The translations under genes and the position numbers were made by a program. The notes beneath the pieces are model-generated. The model did no database searches, was not told where the DNA came from, and was given only the letters and a program-made list of their open reading frames with translations. A stretch of DNA of 64,000 nucleotides from Mycobacterium terramassiliense (GTDB lineage Bacteria; Actinomycetota; Actinomycetes; Mycobacteriales; Mycobacteriaceae): positions 891,818 through 955,817 of the forward strand of contig NZ_LT717700.1 in the NCBI RefSeq assembly GCF_900157385.1, in the 5' to 3' direction. Below, in pieces: positions 53,873-63,325 of the stretch (positions are counted from its first letter, which is position 1; each line of letters opens with the position of its first letter).

Positions 53873-54119
53873 CTTTCCCGGTGCCCCGGGCCCGTAACAG
53901 CCGGGCGATCCCGACCACCGCGAGCACTCCGGCGGCCGTCACCAGCACCAACGTCAGCAACAGCAGCTGAGGGTTGTACACCAGCGACGTGGTGACGGGC
54001 TGCCCGTCGGCGATCGGCGCGACACTGACCGTGTGGCGCGCGTGCACCCAGCTGACGCCCCCGCCCACCAGCGCGGCACACGCCAGGGCCAGCTCCACCA
54101 ACGCCCGGTACCGTGCCAT
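53856..54119 (-). CDS. Small two-helix membrane protein, Rv0514-like
   Basis: Protein of 87 residues with two membrane helices (ALVELALACAALVGGGVSWV and LLLLTLVLVTAAGVLAVVGIA) around a short external loop. Its ATG 54119 shares one base with the stop of the gene upstream, so it is co-translated with the hemB operon tail. Function unknown. Confidence 0.82.
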   Translation of the reverse strand: MARYRALVELALACAALVGGGVSWVHARHTVSVAPIADGQPVTTSLVYNPQLLLLTLVLVTAAGVLAVVGIARLLRARGTGKVTPSS

Positions 54120-54652
54120 CACGAAAACGGCCCGCCGTCGAAATCCTCGTCGGCGACGTCGGAGCCGGCGGGCTCCACCCGCTCCTGGACCAGCGGGGTC
54201 AGCGCCGCCCGAAGGTGACGATGGCGACGTGCCCAGGCCTGGGCGGTGCGGTCGCCGGTGAGCTTCAGACCGATGCCTATCCGGTGGCGGGGCACGCCGG
54301 CCAGTTCTCCGAGCGCCCGCGACGACTGCCATTTCGCCAGCTCCTTGCCGGACGCCTGGTGGTGCTGAGGCTCGGGATACACCTTGAGGATTTCGCGCAC
54401 TAGGATGGTTTCGGTGCCCTGGCGCAGGGCGTCTTCGGTGAGCTCGACCGAGACGTGGATCCGCGCCGCCTTCACCTGCAACGCGACGAACGCCGACACC
54501 AGGACCAGGAAGATGGCCGGGACGACGAGCGACACCGGGGCCCCGCTCCAGATCTCGATCAGGACCATGGCCACCGCCGACGCCGGGCCCAGCGCCACCC
54601 ACCACCAGCTGGCGCCGGGCTCGTAGAACAACGGCTTCGGTTCGGCTGTCAC
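54119..54652 (-). CDS. DUF3093 membrane protein, Rv0513-like
   Basis: Protein of 177 residues with two N-terminal helices (WWWVALGPASAVAMVLIEIW and LVVPAIFLVLVSAFVALQV). A cytoplasmic beta-rich domain carrying VSVELTEDALRQG and LKVYPEPQ follows. GTG 54652 overlaps the hemB stop by four bases. No known activity; conserved with hemB in mycobacteria. Confidence 0.85.
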   Translation of the reverse strand: MTAEPKPLFYEPGASWWWVALGPASAVAMVLIEIWSGAPVSLVVPAIFLVLVSAFVALQVKAARIHVSVELTEDALRQGTETILVREILKVYPEPQHHQASGKELAKWQSSRALGELAGVPRHRIGIGLKLTGDRTAQAWARRHRHLRAALTPLVQERVEPAGSDVADEDFDGGPFS

Positions 54653-55629
54653 GACAGCCAGCCTGCCGCATCCGCGGCCCAATAGGTGAGCACGATGTCG
54701 GCCCCGGCGCGCCGGATGCTCGTCAGCGACTCCAGCGCGGCGGCGCGCTCGTCGATCCAGTTGTTGGCGGCCGCGGCGCAAATCATCGCGTACTCCCCGG
54801 ACACCTGGTACGCGGCGACCGGCACCGGCGAGACCTCCGCCGCGGCCGCCAGCACATCGAGGTAACCCAATGCGGGCTTGACCATCACGATGTCGGCGCC
54901 TTCGTCCAGGTCCAGCCGGACCTCGCGCAGCGCCTCCCGGAAGTTGCCGGGCTCCTGCTGGTAGGTGCGCCGGTCTCCGGACAGGCTCGAGCTCACCGCT
55001 TCGCGGAACGGACCGTAGAACGCCGAGGCGAACTTCGCGGCGTAGGCCAGGATCACCACGTCGGCGTAACCGGCCGCGTCCAGGCCGTCACGGATCGCGG
55101 CCACCTGGCCGTCCATCATGCCGCTCGGCCCCACCACGTGGGCGCCCGATTCCGCCTGCGCCACAGCCAGTTTGACGTAGCGGGCCAGGGTGGCGTCGTT
55201 GTCCACCCGGCCCCGGGCGTCCAGGACCCCGCAATGCCCGTGGTCGGTGAACTCGTCCAGGCAGGTGTCGGCCATCAGCACCGTGGCGTCGCCGAGATCC
55301 TTGGCCAGGTCGCGCAGCGCGACGTTGAGGATGCCGTCGGGATCGGTGCCGGCCGAGCCGGTCGAGTCCTTGTCCTGCTCGCGGGGCACGCCGAACAGCA
55401 TCACCCCGCCGACCCCCGCGGCGACGGCCCCTTCGGCGGCCCGCCGCAGCGACTCCCGGCTGTGCTGAACGACGTTGGGCATGGATGGGATCGGCCGCGG
55501 TTCGTCGATTCCGTCGGCGACGAACATCGGCAGCACCAAATGCCTTGGCTCCAAAGACGTCTGCGCGACCAGGCGACGCAACGCCGGGGTGGAGCGGAGC
55601 CGGCGCGGACGCTGCCGCGGGTAACTCAT
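54649..55629 (-). CDS. hemB: Porphobilinogen synthase (ALA dehydratase)
   Basis: Enzyme of 326 residues joining two 5-aminolaevulinates into porphobilinogen. The Schiff-base lysines are K199 (LAYAAKFASAFYGPF) and K251 (DIVMVKPALGYLD). The metal site reads DTCLDEFTDHGHCG: two cysteines and an Asp where zinc-type enzymes have three cysteines. ATG 55629 starts 113 bases after hemD, a gap with two hairpins. The longer open frame upstream is a shadow of hemD. Confidence 0.95.
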   Translation of the reverse strand: MSYPRQRPRRLRSTPALRRLVAQTSLEPRHLVLPMFVADGIDEPRPIPSMPNVVQHSRESLRRAAEGAVAAGVGGVMLFGVPREQDKDSTGSAGTDPDGILNVALRDLAKDLGDATVLMADTCLDEFTDHGHCGVLDARGRVDNDATLARYVKLAVAQAESGAHVVGPSGMMDGQVAAIRDGLDAAGYADVVILAYAAKFASAFYGPFREAVSSSLSGDRRTYQQEPGNFREALREVRLDLDEGADIVMVKPALGYLDVLAAAAEVSPVPVAAYQVSGEYAMICAAAANNWIDERAAALESLTSIRRAGADIVLTYWAADAAGWLS

Positions 55630-55673
55630 GCTCGTCCGTCGCCGCGAGCGTGCGCGAAATGCCGGCCCCGACG

Positions 55674-55710
55674 GCGTGTCGTCGTACAGACACGCACGCC
55701 CGCAAGCGGG
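55674..55710 (-). promoter_or_regulatory. Two adjacent hairpins in the hemD-hemB gap
   Basis: GCGTGTC (55674-55680) and GACACGC (55689-55695) form a perfect 7-bp stem with an 8-base loop. CCCGCAAGCGGG (55699-55710) forms a second 5-bp stem. They lie in the only sizeable gap of the hemACDB run and may act as a processing or attenuation site. Confidence 0.4.
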
Positions 55711-55742
55711 TGCTGCCCCCGGCTCGCCCGCGCGGCAATCAC

Positions 55743-57416
55743 TTAGCGCCTGCGGCTCTTCTTGCGCGGCGGTGGCAGCGCCCCCTCGGCGCGCAGCCGC
55801 GCGGCGTGCTCGGCCAAGGCGTCGACCAGCGGGCCGACGGCGGCGGTGTCGGGCTGCACGTCCACCCGCAGGCCGAATTCCGCGGCGGTCTCGGCGGTCT
55901 TGGGGCCGATGCAGGCGATGATCGTGCGCGCGTGCGGCTTGCCGGCGATGCCGACCAGGTTGCGCACCGTCGAGCTGGAGGTGAAGCACACCGCGTCGAA
56001 GCCGCCCGTCTTGATCATCTCGCGGGTGGCCGCAGGCGGCGGCGCGGCGCGCACGGTCCGGTAGGCGGTGACGTCCTCGATCTCCCAGCCGCGCTCGCGC
56101 AGCCCCTCGGCCAGCGTCTCGGTGGCGATGTCGGCCCGCGGCAGCAGGACCCGGTTGACCGGGTCGAAAATGCTGTCGTAGGGCGGGAAGTCGTCGAGCA
56201 GACCCAGCGAGGACTGCTCGCCGGCCGGCACCAGCTCGGGGCTGATCCCGAAGGCGCGGACCCGGTCGGCCGTCGACTCGCCGACGCAGGCGATCTTCAC
56301 CCCGGAGAACGCGCGGGCGTCCAGGCCGAACTCGCCGAACTTCTCCCACACCGCGCGCACCGCGTTGGTGGAGGTGAACACCACCCACTGGAAGCGGCCG
56401 TCGACCAGGCCCTTGACGGCCCGCTCCATCTGGGCGGGGCTGCGCGGGGGCTCGACGGCGATGGTCGGCACCTCGATCGGCAGCGCGCCGTAGGACGTCA
56501 GCCGCTCGCTCATCTCGCCCGCCTGATCCTTGGTGCGGGGCACCAACACCGTCCAGCCGTACAGCGCGCGGCTCTCCCACCAGTTCAGCTTCGCCCGGCT
56601 GGCGACCGTCTTGCCGATGGTCACCACCAGCGGCCCGGTCATGGGACCGGCCGGGTCGTTGCCGCCCAGCAGGGCCGGATCGGTCAGGCCGTGCAGCGTG
56701 GTCTCGACCGAGCGCTGCTGGCAGGTGGTGCCCTGCGCGGTCACCACGCAGGGGGTGCTCTCGGCCAGCTCGTGCTCGATCAGGGCGCGGGCCGCGTCGG
56801 CCAGGTGCGAGGCGGTGGCCTGCAGGATCAGCGGGCCGGGAGCCGCCGCCAAAGCGTCCCAATCCACCTGTGGGTCGCGGACGTCGGCGACCGTGTGCGA
56901 CGAGCCCAGCGGCAACCCCGCGTAGGTCGGGACGGCGCTGGTAGCGGCCAGCCCGGGCACGATCTCGATATGCAGGTGGCTGCGCACGACGGCGGTCACC
57001 TCGGTGATCACCGCGTCCAGCGTGAGCGGGTCGCCGGCCACCAGCCGCACCACGTCGGCCCCCGAACGGGCCTCGGCGACAAGGGTTTTGGCGACCTCGG
57101 CGGGCTCGCCCAGCGCCGGGCGGACGTCGGGGCCACCGGAGATCACCGCCGGTGCGGCCTGGGCCCGATCTTCCCCGGCCCCAGGGCCATTGCCGTCGGC
57201 GTTGCCGTCCGGGCCGGCCGGCGCGGGGCCGGAGACCGGCGGCAGGTCCTTGCCGATCAGCGCGAGCACGGGTTCGGGCACGTCGGGGTCGGTGAACACC
57301 AGGGCGGCGTTGGCCAGCACCGTGGCCGCCCGTGTGGTCAACAGTCCCGGGTCCCCGGGGCCCGAGCCCACGAACGTGATGTGGCCCGGCCTCGGCTTAC
57401 GCCCTCGCGTCGTCAT
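55743..57416 (-). CDS. hemD: Uroporphyrinogen-III synthase fused to a methyltransferase-like domain
   Basis: Bifunctional protein of 557 residues. Residues about 10-245 are a SUMT/CobA-like tetrapyrrole methylase domain (ITFVGSGPGDPGLLTTRAA, VVRLVAGDPLTLDA, EIVPGLAATSAVPTYAGLPL) that carries an unusual Gly/Pro insert near residue 65-80. Residues about 265-540 are the HemD domain (VLVPRTKDQAGEMSERLTSYGA; DAVCFTSSSTVRNLVG). It closes the hydroxymethylbilane ring with inversion of ring D; the methylase part may be active or vestigial. ATG 57416, 22 bases after hemC. Confidence 0.93.
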   Translation of the reverse strand: MTTRGRKPRPGHITFVGSGPGDPGLLTTRAATVLANAALVFTDPDVPEPVLALIGKDLPPVSGPAPAGPDGNADGNGPGAGEDRAQAAPAVISGGPDVRPALGEPAEVAKTLVAEARSGADVVRLVAGDPLTLDAVITEVTAVVRSHLHIEIVPGLAATSAVPTYAGLPLGSSHTVADVRDPQVDWDALAAAPGPLILQATASHLADAARALIEHELAESTPCVVTAQGTTCQQRSVETTLHGLTDPALLGGNDPAGPMTGPLVVTIGKTVASRAKLNWWESRALYGWTVLVPRTKDQAGEMSERLTSYGALPIEVPTIAVEPPRSPAQMERAVKGLVDGRFQWVVFTSTNAVRAVWEKFGEFGLDARAFSGVKIACVGESTADRVRAFGISPELVPAGEQSSLGLLDDFPPYDSIFDPVNRVLLPRADIATETLAEGLRERGWEIEDVTAYRTVRAAPPPAATREMIKTGGFDAVCFTSSSTVRNLVGIAGKPHARTIIACIGPKTAETAAEFGLRVDVQPDTAAVGPLVDALAEHAARLRAEGALPPPRKKSRRR

Positions 57417-57438
57417 TGTCGCTCCCAAGTGACTCTCT

Positions 57439-58383
57439 TCAGTTTCCTCGCGCGGGGTCTTGCCGCGCTCCCCCAATCAGCTCTCCGGCCCCCAGCTCGA
57501 GCAGCTCGGCGGCGACCGAGAGCCCCAGCTCCCGTGCCCGACCGGGCGTGCCGATGCCGGACGCGCGGATCACGTCGGACCCGTCCAGCGCCGCCACGCA
57601 GCCGCGCAGCGACAGCTCTTCGAAGACCCGCCCCTCCTCATCGATGGACTCGACCACCTCGGCGATCGCACCCACCGGTGCCGAGCAACCGGCCTCCAGT
57701 TCGGCCAGCAGAGCTCGCTCCGCGGTGACCGCCGCACGCGTGTCGGCGTCGTCCAACTCGGCCAACACCGCCGCCAACTCGGCACCGGCGCGGCACTCGA
57801 CGGCGAGCGCGCCCTGAGCCGGTGCTGGCAACATTTGCACCGGCTCTAGCGTCTCGGTGACATCGTCGAGGCGGCCCAGCCGGGCGAGACCGGCCCTGGC
57901 CACCACGATCGCGTCAAGATCACCACTGCTTACCCTGTTCAACCTGGTATCTAGGTTGCCTCGTAGGGGGCGGATTTCCAAACCGAGACCCAATGCTCTA
58001 AGCTGTGCGGCCCTCCGCGGCGATGAGGTGCCCACCAGCGAACCCGCCGGCAATTCCCCCAGCACCAGCCCGTCGCGGGCGACCAGCGCGTCCCGGGGGT
58101 CGTTGCGCGGCGGTATCGCGGCGATGGTGAACCGCGGGTCGTCGGCCGTCGGCAAATCCTTGTGCGAGTGCACCGCGGCGTCGACGCGGCCATCGTCGAT
58201 GGCCTCGCGCAAGGCGGTGGTGAAGGCGCCCACGCCCAGGGTCTGGATGGGCGCCGACGACCGGTCGCCGGCCGTGCTGATGGTCACCAACTCGGCCGGA
58301 TGGCCGTTGGCGATCAAGGCGTCTCTGACGACACCGGCCTGGGTGGTGGCCAACAGGCTGCCCCGGGTGCCTATCCGGATCAC
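57439..58383 (-). CDS. hemC: Porphobilinogen deaminase (hydroxymethylbilane synthase)
   Basis: Enzyme of 314 residues polymerising four porphobilinogens. Family landmarks are [14 protein letters not shown] at the start, [11 protein letters not shown] with the catalytic Asp, [11 protein letters not shown] and [11 protein letters not shown]. Cys233 in [11 protein letters not shown] carries the dipyrromethane cofactor. GTG 58383 lies 13 bases after hemA. Part of the hemACDB operon. Confidence 0.95.
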   Translation of the reverse strand: MIRIGTRGSLLATTQAGVVRDALIANGHPAELVTISTAGDRSSAPIQTLGVGAFTTALREAIDDGRVDAAVHSHKDLPTADDPRFTIAAIPPRNDPRDALVARDGLVLGELPAGSLVGTSSPRRAAQLRALGLGLEIRPLRGNLDTRLNRVSSGDLDAIVVARAGLARLGRLDDVTETLEPVQMLPAPAQGALAVECRAGAELAAVLAELDDADTRAAVTAERALLAELEAGCSAPVGAIAEVVESIDEEGRVFEELSLRGCVAALDGSDVIRASGIGTPGRARELGLSVAAELLELGAGELIGGARQDPARGN

Positions 58384-58396
58384 GTGCGCCAATCGG

Positions 58397-59776
58397 CTAC
58401 TCGCCGGACTGTTGAGGCGGGCCGCCGTCGAATCCGCTTGATACCGTGGGCAATTCGCTGGCACCGACGGCGGCTACGGAGTCTATGGCGGTCTGGTCAA
58501 GTTCGAAGAGTTCGCGCAGCGCCTCGGCGTAACTGTCGCCGCCCGGCGCGCTGGCGAGCTGCTTGATCCGCACGGTGGGCGCGTGCAGCAGCTTGTCCAC
58601 CACGCGGCGCACGGTGCGCGCCACCTCCTCGCGGTGGGCGCTTTCCAGGCCGGGCAGCCGGTTGTCGAGGCGCAGCAGCTCGGCCTCGACGACGTCGGCG
58701 GCCCGCTGGCGCAGCGCCGTGACCGTCGGGGTCACCTCGGCCATCCGCTGCCCCGCCAGGTAGGTGGCGACCTCGGCCGCCACGATGTGGCGCGCGGCGT
58801 CGACGTCAGCGGCCGCCGCGTGGGCCGACGGCTCGCGTTGCACGCGGTCCACGTCGACGACCCAAACCCCGGGCAGCCCGGCGACCGCCGGGTCGACGTC
58901 GCGCGGCATGCCCAGGTCGCAGATGACCAGCGGGTGGGCGGCCTCGTCGCGGCGGGCCGCGGCCAGCGCGTGATGCACGTCGGCCAGCGAGACCACCGGG
59001 CTGACCGCGCCGGTGCAGCTGACCACGACGTCGGCGTCCGCCAGCGCGTCGGCCAGCCGATCCAGGGTGAGCGCTTCCGCCCGCACGCCGGATTCGCGGA
59101 TCTTGCGGGCCAGCCGCTGCGCGCGGGACGCCGAACGGTTGACCACCGTGACGCGTTCGATGCCGGCCCGGCTCAGGTGCGCCGAGGACAGCGCGCCCAT
59201 CGCCCCGGCCCCGATGACCACGGCGGTCTTGCCCGCCAGCCCGCCCAGCCTGCGCTCGGCCATGCCCAGGGCGACCGACACCACCGAGGCGCCGGCGGCG
59301 TCGATGGCGGTTTCGGAGTGCACCCGCTTGCCCACCGACAGCGCCCGCTGGGCCAGCTCGTGCAGCACCCGGCCGACGGTGCGGTTGGCCTCGGCGGCCC
59401 CGTAGGCGCGGCGGACCTGGCCCAGCACCTGCTGCTCGCCGATCACCGCCGAATCCAGGCCGCTGGCCACCGCGAACAGGTGCTCGACGGCGGCCTCGCT
59501 GTACCGCACGTAGGCGTACTTGGTCAGGTCGCCCATCGACATCCCGGAGTGTTCCGACAGCACCTGCCCGACCACCGCCAACCCGCCGTGGAACGCGTCG
59601 ACGACGGCGTAGACCTCGACCCGGTTGCACGTCGAGAGCACCATCGCCTCGGTCACCAGCGGCGACTGCAACACCCGATCGACGATTTTGACCTGATCGG
59701 ATTCGTCGATGCTGAGTTGTTCCAGGACGGAGACCGGCGCACTGCGGTGCGAAACCCCGAAGAGCAGGACGCTCAC
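58397..59776 (-). CDS. hemA: Glutamyl-tRNA reductase
   Basis: First committed enzyme of C5 tetrapyrrole synthesis, 459 residues. It reduces glutamyl-tRNA to glutamate-1-semialdehyde. Catalytic Cys50 is in [13 protein letters not shown]; His near residue 99 follows in the [24 protein letters not shown] region; the NADPH domain has [18 protein letters not shown]; and a C-terminal dimerisation helix ends the protein. GTG 59776. The 98 bases upstream hold its promoter; no haem-responsive element is recognised. Confidence 0.95.
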   Translation of the reverse strand: MSVLLFGVSHRSAPVSVLEQLSIDESDQVKIVDRVLQSPLVTEAMVLSTCNRVEVYAVVDAFHGGLAVVGQVLSEHSGMSMGDLTKYAYVRYSEAAVEHLFAVASGLDSAVIGEQQVLGQVRRAYGAAEANRTVGRVLHELAQRALSVGKRVHSETAIDAAGASVVSVALGMAERRLGGLAGKTAVVIGAGAMGALSSAHLSRAGIERVTVVNRSASRAQRLARKIRESGVRAEALTLDRLADALADADVVVSCTGAVSPVVSLADVHHALAAARRDEAAHPLVICDLGMPRDVDPAVAGLPGVWVVDVDRVQREPSAHAAAADVDAARHIVAAEVATYLAGQRMAEVTPTVTALRQRAADVVEAELLRLDNRLPGLESAHREEVARTVRRVVDKLLHAPTVRIKQLASAPGGDSYAEALRELFELDQTAIDSVAAVGASELPTVSSGFDGGPPQQSGE

Positions 59777-59874
59777 GGCAGCATCACCTGGCCAGCTCCC
59801 TTGCTTCCCCAGTAACTGAACTGCTGTCCACGGTAATCGTTAATCAGCTGGGCTACCAAATAACTGGTCTCCCG

Positions 59875-60144
59875 CTACCGGGCGAGGTCGGCGCGCAGCC
59901 GCGGCTCGTCCACCTCCCAGTAACTGTGCTCCCGGCCGTCCAGCAGCACCACCGGGAGGCGATCGCCGAACTCGGCCCGCAGTCCCGGGTCGCCCCCCGC
60001 CGCGGCGGCGTCGACGTCGGTGGTGGCCAGCTCGAAGCCCAGCTCGTCGGCCAGTTCGACCAGCCGGGCGTGCACCCGCGCGCAGATCGTGCAGCCGTCG
60101 CGGGTCAGCAGCTCCACCCGCCGTCGGCGTGGGCCCTGCGTCAT
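59875..60144 (-). CDS. Glutaredoxin-like protein (DUF836), Rv0508-like
   Basis: Thioredoxin-fold protein of 89 residues. The redox motif is TRDGCTICARV (CxxC), the cis-Pro is in RLPVVLLDGREHSYW, and the family end is DEPRLRADLAR. Conserved upstream of hemA on the same strand. May serve as a small thiol donor; partner unknown. ATG 60144, with a weak CACACT box seven bases before it. Confidence 0.87.
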   Translation of the reverse strand: MTQGPRRRRVELLTRDGCTICARVHARLVELADELGFELATTDVDAAAAGGDPGLRAEFGDRLPVVLLDGREHSYWEVDEPRLRADLAR

Positions 60145-60192
60145 GGCGACCAGTGTGGCACCGGGTGAATTGTGGGGCCACGCCGCGGCGGT

Positions 60193-60198
60193 TAGGTT
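60193..60198 (+). promoter_or_regulatory. -10 box of a leaderless WXG100 operon
   Basis: TAGGTT, six bases before GTG 60205. The gap has no SD, so the first WXG100 gene is probably read from a leaderless message. Confidence 0.5.
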
Positions 60199-60204
60199 GC
60201 CGCT

Positions 60205-60516
60205 GTGGCTGCCGAGGACACGGTGCAGGTCGACCCGCTGGCGATGCGGGGCTTCGCCGAGGCGCTGTCGGGTCGCGCCGAGGAGCTGCGGGGTCAGTTC
60301 GCGCAACTCAACGCCCAGGTCGCCGACATGCTGGGCGGCTGGCGCGGGGCGTCGGGAAGCGCCTACGCCTCCGCGTGGGAGCTGTGGCACCGCGGCGCCG
60401 GCGAGGTAGAGGTGGGCCTGTCGTTGTTGGCGCGGTTGGTAGGCCGGGCCGGCGGGCTCTACCAGGACAACGAGGCGGCGTCCGCACACGCCCTGCAAGG
60501 GGTGCACCGTGGCTGA
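60205..60516 (+). CDS. WXG100-family protein (ESX-type), first partner
   Basis: Helical hairpin protein of 103 residues. The turn carries the W-x-G motif at W46-R-G48 (MLGGWRGASGSAYASAW). After the second helix there is YQDNE (Y86-E90), which fits the YxxxD/E type VII secretion signal. Together with the overlapping next gene it forms an EsxA/EsxB-like pair, but no eccC, eccD, PE/PPE or mycP gene is in the window. It would depend on a distant ESX system. Likely leaderless. Confidence 0.85.
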   Translation: MAAEDTVQVDPLAMRGFAEALSGRAEELRGQFAQLNAQVADMLGGWRGASGSAYASAWELWHRGAGEVEVGLSLLARLVGRAGGLYQDNEAASAHALQGVHRG

Positions 60517-60799
60517 GGCGTTTCGGGTGGATCCGCAGGCGCTGGCCGATGCGGTGCAACGGATGTCGGAGTTTGCGCGCTACGCCGAAGGGATGCTGGC
60601 CGAAATCGATTCTCTGGTAGGCAATGTGCACTCCACATGGACGGGAAGCGGCGCGGCGGCCCACGCCGAGGCGCATCGGCACTGGGCCCGCGGTGAGGCG
60701 ATGATGCGCGAGGCCTTGGCCCAATTGCGGGCGGCCGGCGAGACGGCCCACGGCAACTACACCGGCGCCATGGCAACGAATTTGGCGATGTGGCCCTGA
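60509..60799 (+). CDS. WXG100-family protein, second partner
   Basis: Protein of 96 residues with two helices and the turn motif TWTGSG (W44-T-G46). It has no clear YxxxD/E tail, so the heterodimer's export signal would come from its partner. GTG 60509 overlaps the first gene by eight bases. H37Rv has mmpS2/mmpL2 in the neighbouring interval instead of this pair, as I recall. Substrate or effector function unknown. Confidence 0.84.
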   Translation: MAEAFRVDPQALADAVQRMSEFARYAEGMLAEIDSLVGNVHSTWTGSGAAAHAEAHRHWARGEAMMREALAQLRAAGETAHGNYTGAMATNLAMWP

Positions 60800-60904
60800 C
60801 CTGACGCTTCAGGCGCGCAAACCGCCCCGGACATCCGCCGGATAGGGTTGATAGCGGTCATCCCACGGACTACCGGGCGGCACGGCGAGCTAGGAGGTTG
60901 GGCC

Positions 60905-61822
60905 TTGGTTTCATCGGCTTCCTCTGAGTCGGGCGGCGCGGACGCCACCGGCCGCGCCGACCTGGACGCGCTGGTAGACAACGCGAGCGCCGAACGTGCG
61001 CTGGAGGATCTGCAGGCCAGCGCCCCCGAAGAAGGTCGCCCGCAGCCACCGATCGACCTGACCGCGGCGGCGTTCTTCGACGTGGACAACACCCTGGTGC
61101 AGGGCTCCTCGGCGGTGCACTTCGGGCGCGGGCTGGCCGCGCGCAACTACTTCACGTATCGCGACGTGCTCGGATTCATCTACGCCCAGGCCAAGTTCCA
61201 GCTGCTGGGCACGGAGAACAGCGACGACGTCGCCGCGGGCCGGCGCAAGGCGCTCGCCTTCATCGAGGGCCGCTCGGTCGAGCAGCTGGTGGCGTTGGGC
61301 GAGGAGATCTACGACGAGATCATCGCCGACAAGATCTGGGCCGGCACTCGCGCGCTGACGCAGATGCACCTCGACGCCGGCCAGCAGGTGTGGCTGATCA
61401 CCGCCACGCCGTATGAGCTCGCGGCGACGATCGCGCGGCGGCTCGGTCTGACCGGCGCGCTGGGGACGGTCGCCGAATCGGTCGACGGCGTTTTCACGGG
61501 CAGGCTGGTCGGTGAGATCCTTCACGGCCCGGGCAAGGCCCACGCCGTGCGCTCGCTGGCGATCCGCGAGGGCCTCAACCTCAAGCGCTGCACCGCCTAT
61601 TCCGACAGCTACAACGACGTGCCCATGCTGTCGCTGGTCGGCACGGCGGTCGCCATCAACCCCGACGCGCGGCTGCGGGCCCTGGCCCGCGAACGAGGTT
61701 GGGAAATCCGCGACTTCCGCACCGCCCGCAAGGCCGCGCGGATCGGAGTGCCGTCAGCCCTGGCCCTGGGCGCGGCCGGTGGCGCGCTGGCGGCACTGGC
61801 GTCGCGGCGGCAATCGCGCTGA
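60905..61822 (+). CDS. serB1: HAD-superfamily hydrolase, SerB1-like (Rv0505c)
   Basis: HAD-IB phosphatase of 305 residues. Motif I is [11 protein letters not shown] (Asp59, Asp61), motif II is in LITATPYEL, and motif III/IV is [10 protein letters not shown] with [13 protein letters not shown] final hydrophobic stretch ([15 protein letters not shown]) could anchor it. Annotated in H37Rv as phosphoserine phosphatase, but the substrate is uncertain. I placed the start at TTG 60905 because AGGAGG stands seven bases upstream; TTG 60848 lacks that. Confidence 0.85.
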   Translation: MVSSASSESGGADATGRADLDALVDNASAERALEDLQASAPEEGRPQPPIDLTAAAFFDVDNTLVQGSSAVHFGRGLAARNYFTYRDVLGFIYAQAKFQLLGTENSDDVAAGRRKALAFIEGRSVEQLVALGEEIYDEIIADKIWAGTRALTQMHLDAGQQVWLITATPYELAATIARRLGLTGALGTVAESVDGVFTGRLVGEILHGPGKAHAVRSLAIREGLNLKRCTAYSDSYNDVPMLSLVGTAVAINPDARLRALARERGWEIRDFRTARKAARIGVPSALALGAAGGALAALASRRQSR

Positions 61823-61866
61823 TAGGCTGCGCCGCTGAGACGTATTCGAGCGGGGAGCACAGCGGC

Positions 61867-62379
61867 ATGACAATCCCAGAATCGGCCCAAGACCTCATCG
61901 GCAGCCACTACCGGGCGCCGGATTATTTCCAGGTCGGGCGCGAAAAGATTCGGGAGTTCGCGCAGGCGATCAAAGACGAACACCCGACGCACTACAGCGA
62001 GGCCGACGCCGCCGCCGCCGGCTATCCCGGGCTCGTGGCGCCGCTGACCTTCTTGGCCATCGCCGGGCGGCGCGTGCAATTGGAGATTTTCACCAAGTTC
62101 AACATCCCGATCAACATCGCCCGGATCATGCACCGCGACCAGAAATTCCTGTATCACCGCCCGATCCTCGCCCACGATAGGCTGTACTTCGACACTTATT
62201 TAGACTCGGTGATCGAATCCCACGGCGCGGTGATCGTTGAGATCCGCAGCGAAGTCACCGACGCCGAGGGCGAGCCGGTCGTCACCAGTGTCGTTACGAT
62301 GCTGGGGGAAGCCGCACACCAGGACGCAGGCGCTGAAGAAACCGTCGCCGCGGTCGCATCCATATCAGCCGGAAAGTAG
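61867..62379 (+). CDS. (3R)-hydroxyacyl-ACP dehydratase-like protein, Rv0504c-like
   Basis: Single hot-dog protein of 170 residues from ATG 61867 (SD GGGGAG upstream). It opens [30 protein letters not shown], the pattern of HadA/HadC subunits of the mycobacterial FAS-II dehydratase, with [15 protein letters not shown] following. The catalytic Asp-His pair lies on the HadB partner, so this is a substrate-binding subunit type. Next to cmaA2, which supports a role in mycolic acid chain processing. Confidence 0.87.
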   Translation: MTIPESAQDLIGSHYRAPDYFQVGREKIREFAQAIKDEHPTHYSEADAAAAGYPGLVAPLTFLAIAGRRVQLEIFTKFNIPINIARIMHRDQKFLYHRPILAHDRLYFDTYLDSVIESHGAVIVEIRSEVTDAEGEPVVTSVVTMLGEAAHQDAGAEETVAAVASISAGK

Positions 62380-62390
62380 GGGCGATTCCA

Positions 62391-63317
62391 ATGTCACAGA
62401 GCGAATCGGGTGGCACCCAGCTGAAGCCGCCGGTCGAGGCAGTCCGATCCCATTACGACAAGTCGAACGAGTTTTTCAAGCTGTGGCTGGACCCGTCGAT
62501 GACCTACAGCTGCGGCTACTTCGACGAAAATCCGGATCCGCAAAATCTGACTAAGACGCTGGAAGAGGCCCAGTACGCCAAGCGCAAGCTCGCCCTGGAC
62601 AAGCTCAACCTCGAGCCGGGCATGACGCTGCTCGACATCGGCTCCGGCTGGGGATCGACCATGCGCCACGCCGTCGAGGAATACGACGTGAACGTCATCG
62701 GCCTGACGCTGAGCGAGAACCAGTACGCCCACTGTGTGGCCGAGTTCGACAAGATGGACAGCCCCCGCAGCAAAGAGGTGCGGATCCAGGGCTGGGAGGA
62801 ATTCCCCGACGACGAGCGGATCGACCGCATCGTGTCGCTGGGCGCGTTCGAGCACTTCGCCGACGGAGCCGGCGACGCCGGCTACGAGCGGTACGGCGTC
62901 TTCTTCAAGAAGTTCTACAACTTGCTGCCCGACGACGGCCGGATGCTGTTGCACAGCATCGTGGTGCCCACCGCCGAGGAGGGCAAGGCTATGGGCCTGA
63001 AGACCACGATGAGCCTGCTGCGGTTCATCAGCTTCATCCTCAAGGAGATCTACCCGGGCGGTAGGTTGCCTCAGGTCGAGCAGGTCGACCGGTACTCCAC
63101 CGAGGCCGGTTTCACGATCGAGCGCCATCACTTCATCGGCAAGAACTACGTTCCGACGCTGACGGCCTGGGCGGACGCGCTCGAGGCGCACAAGGACGAG
63201 GCGATCGCCCTCAAGGGCCAGGAGACCTACGACATCTACCTGCGCTACCTGCGGGGCTGCTCGGACCTGTTCCGCGACGGCTACACGAACGTGTGCCAGT
63301 TCACCATGGTCAAGTAG
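62391..63317 (+). CDS. cmaA2: Cyclopropane mycolic acid synthase CmaA2
   Basis: SAM-dependent cyclopropane synthase of 308 residues acting on double bonds of meromycolate on ACP. The N-terminus [25 protein letters not shown] and the C-terminal [20 protein letters not shown] (with the active-site Cys) match CmaA2. SAM motif I reads LDIGSGWGS, with Ser85 where the family has Cys. A short insert ([10 protein letters not shown]) lengthens the region after the substrate loop. ATG 62391, 11 bases after the dehydratase-like gene. Equivalent of Rv0503c. Confidence 0.93.
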   Translation: MSQSESGGTQLKPPVEAVRSHYDKSNEFFKLWLDPSMTYSCGYFDENPDPQNLTKTLEEAQYAKRKLALDKLNLEPGMTLLDIGSGWGSTMRHAVEEYDVNVIGLTLSENQYAHCVAEFDKMDSPRSKEVRIQGWEEFPDDERIDRIVSLGAFEHFADGAGDAGYERYGVFFKKFYNLLPDDGRMLLHSIVVPTAEEGKAMGLKTTMSLLRFISFILKEIYPGGRLPQVEQVDRYSTEAGFTIERHHFIGKNYVPTLTAWADALEAHKDEAIALKGQETYDIYLRYLRGCSDLFRDGYTNVCQFTMVK

Positions 63318-63325
63318 CGAAAAGC

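Noticed and set aside
57417..57476. Longer HemD start at 57476
   Set aside because: Those residues overlap the hemC C-terminus in another frame and show no family similarity; ATG 57416 leaves a normal 22-base gap.
59808..59926. Repeated CCCAGTAACTG in the hemA leader (59808-59818) and in the glutaredoxin-like gene (59916-59926)
   Set aside because: Only 11 bases, one copy lies in codons for a conserved peptide, and there is no third copy; most likely chance.
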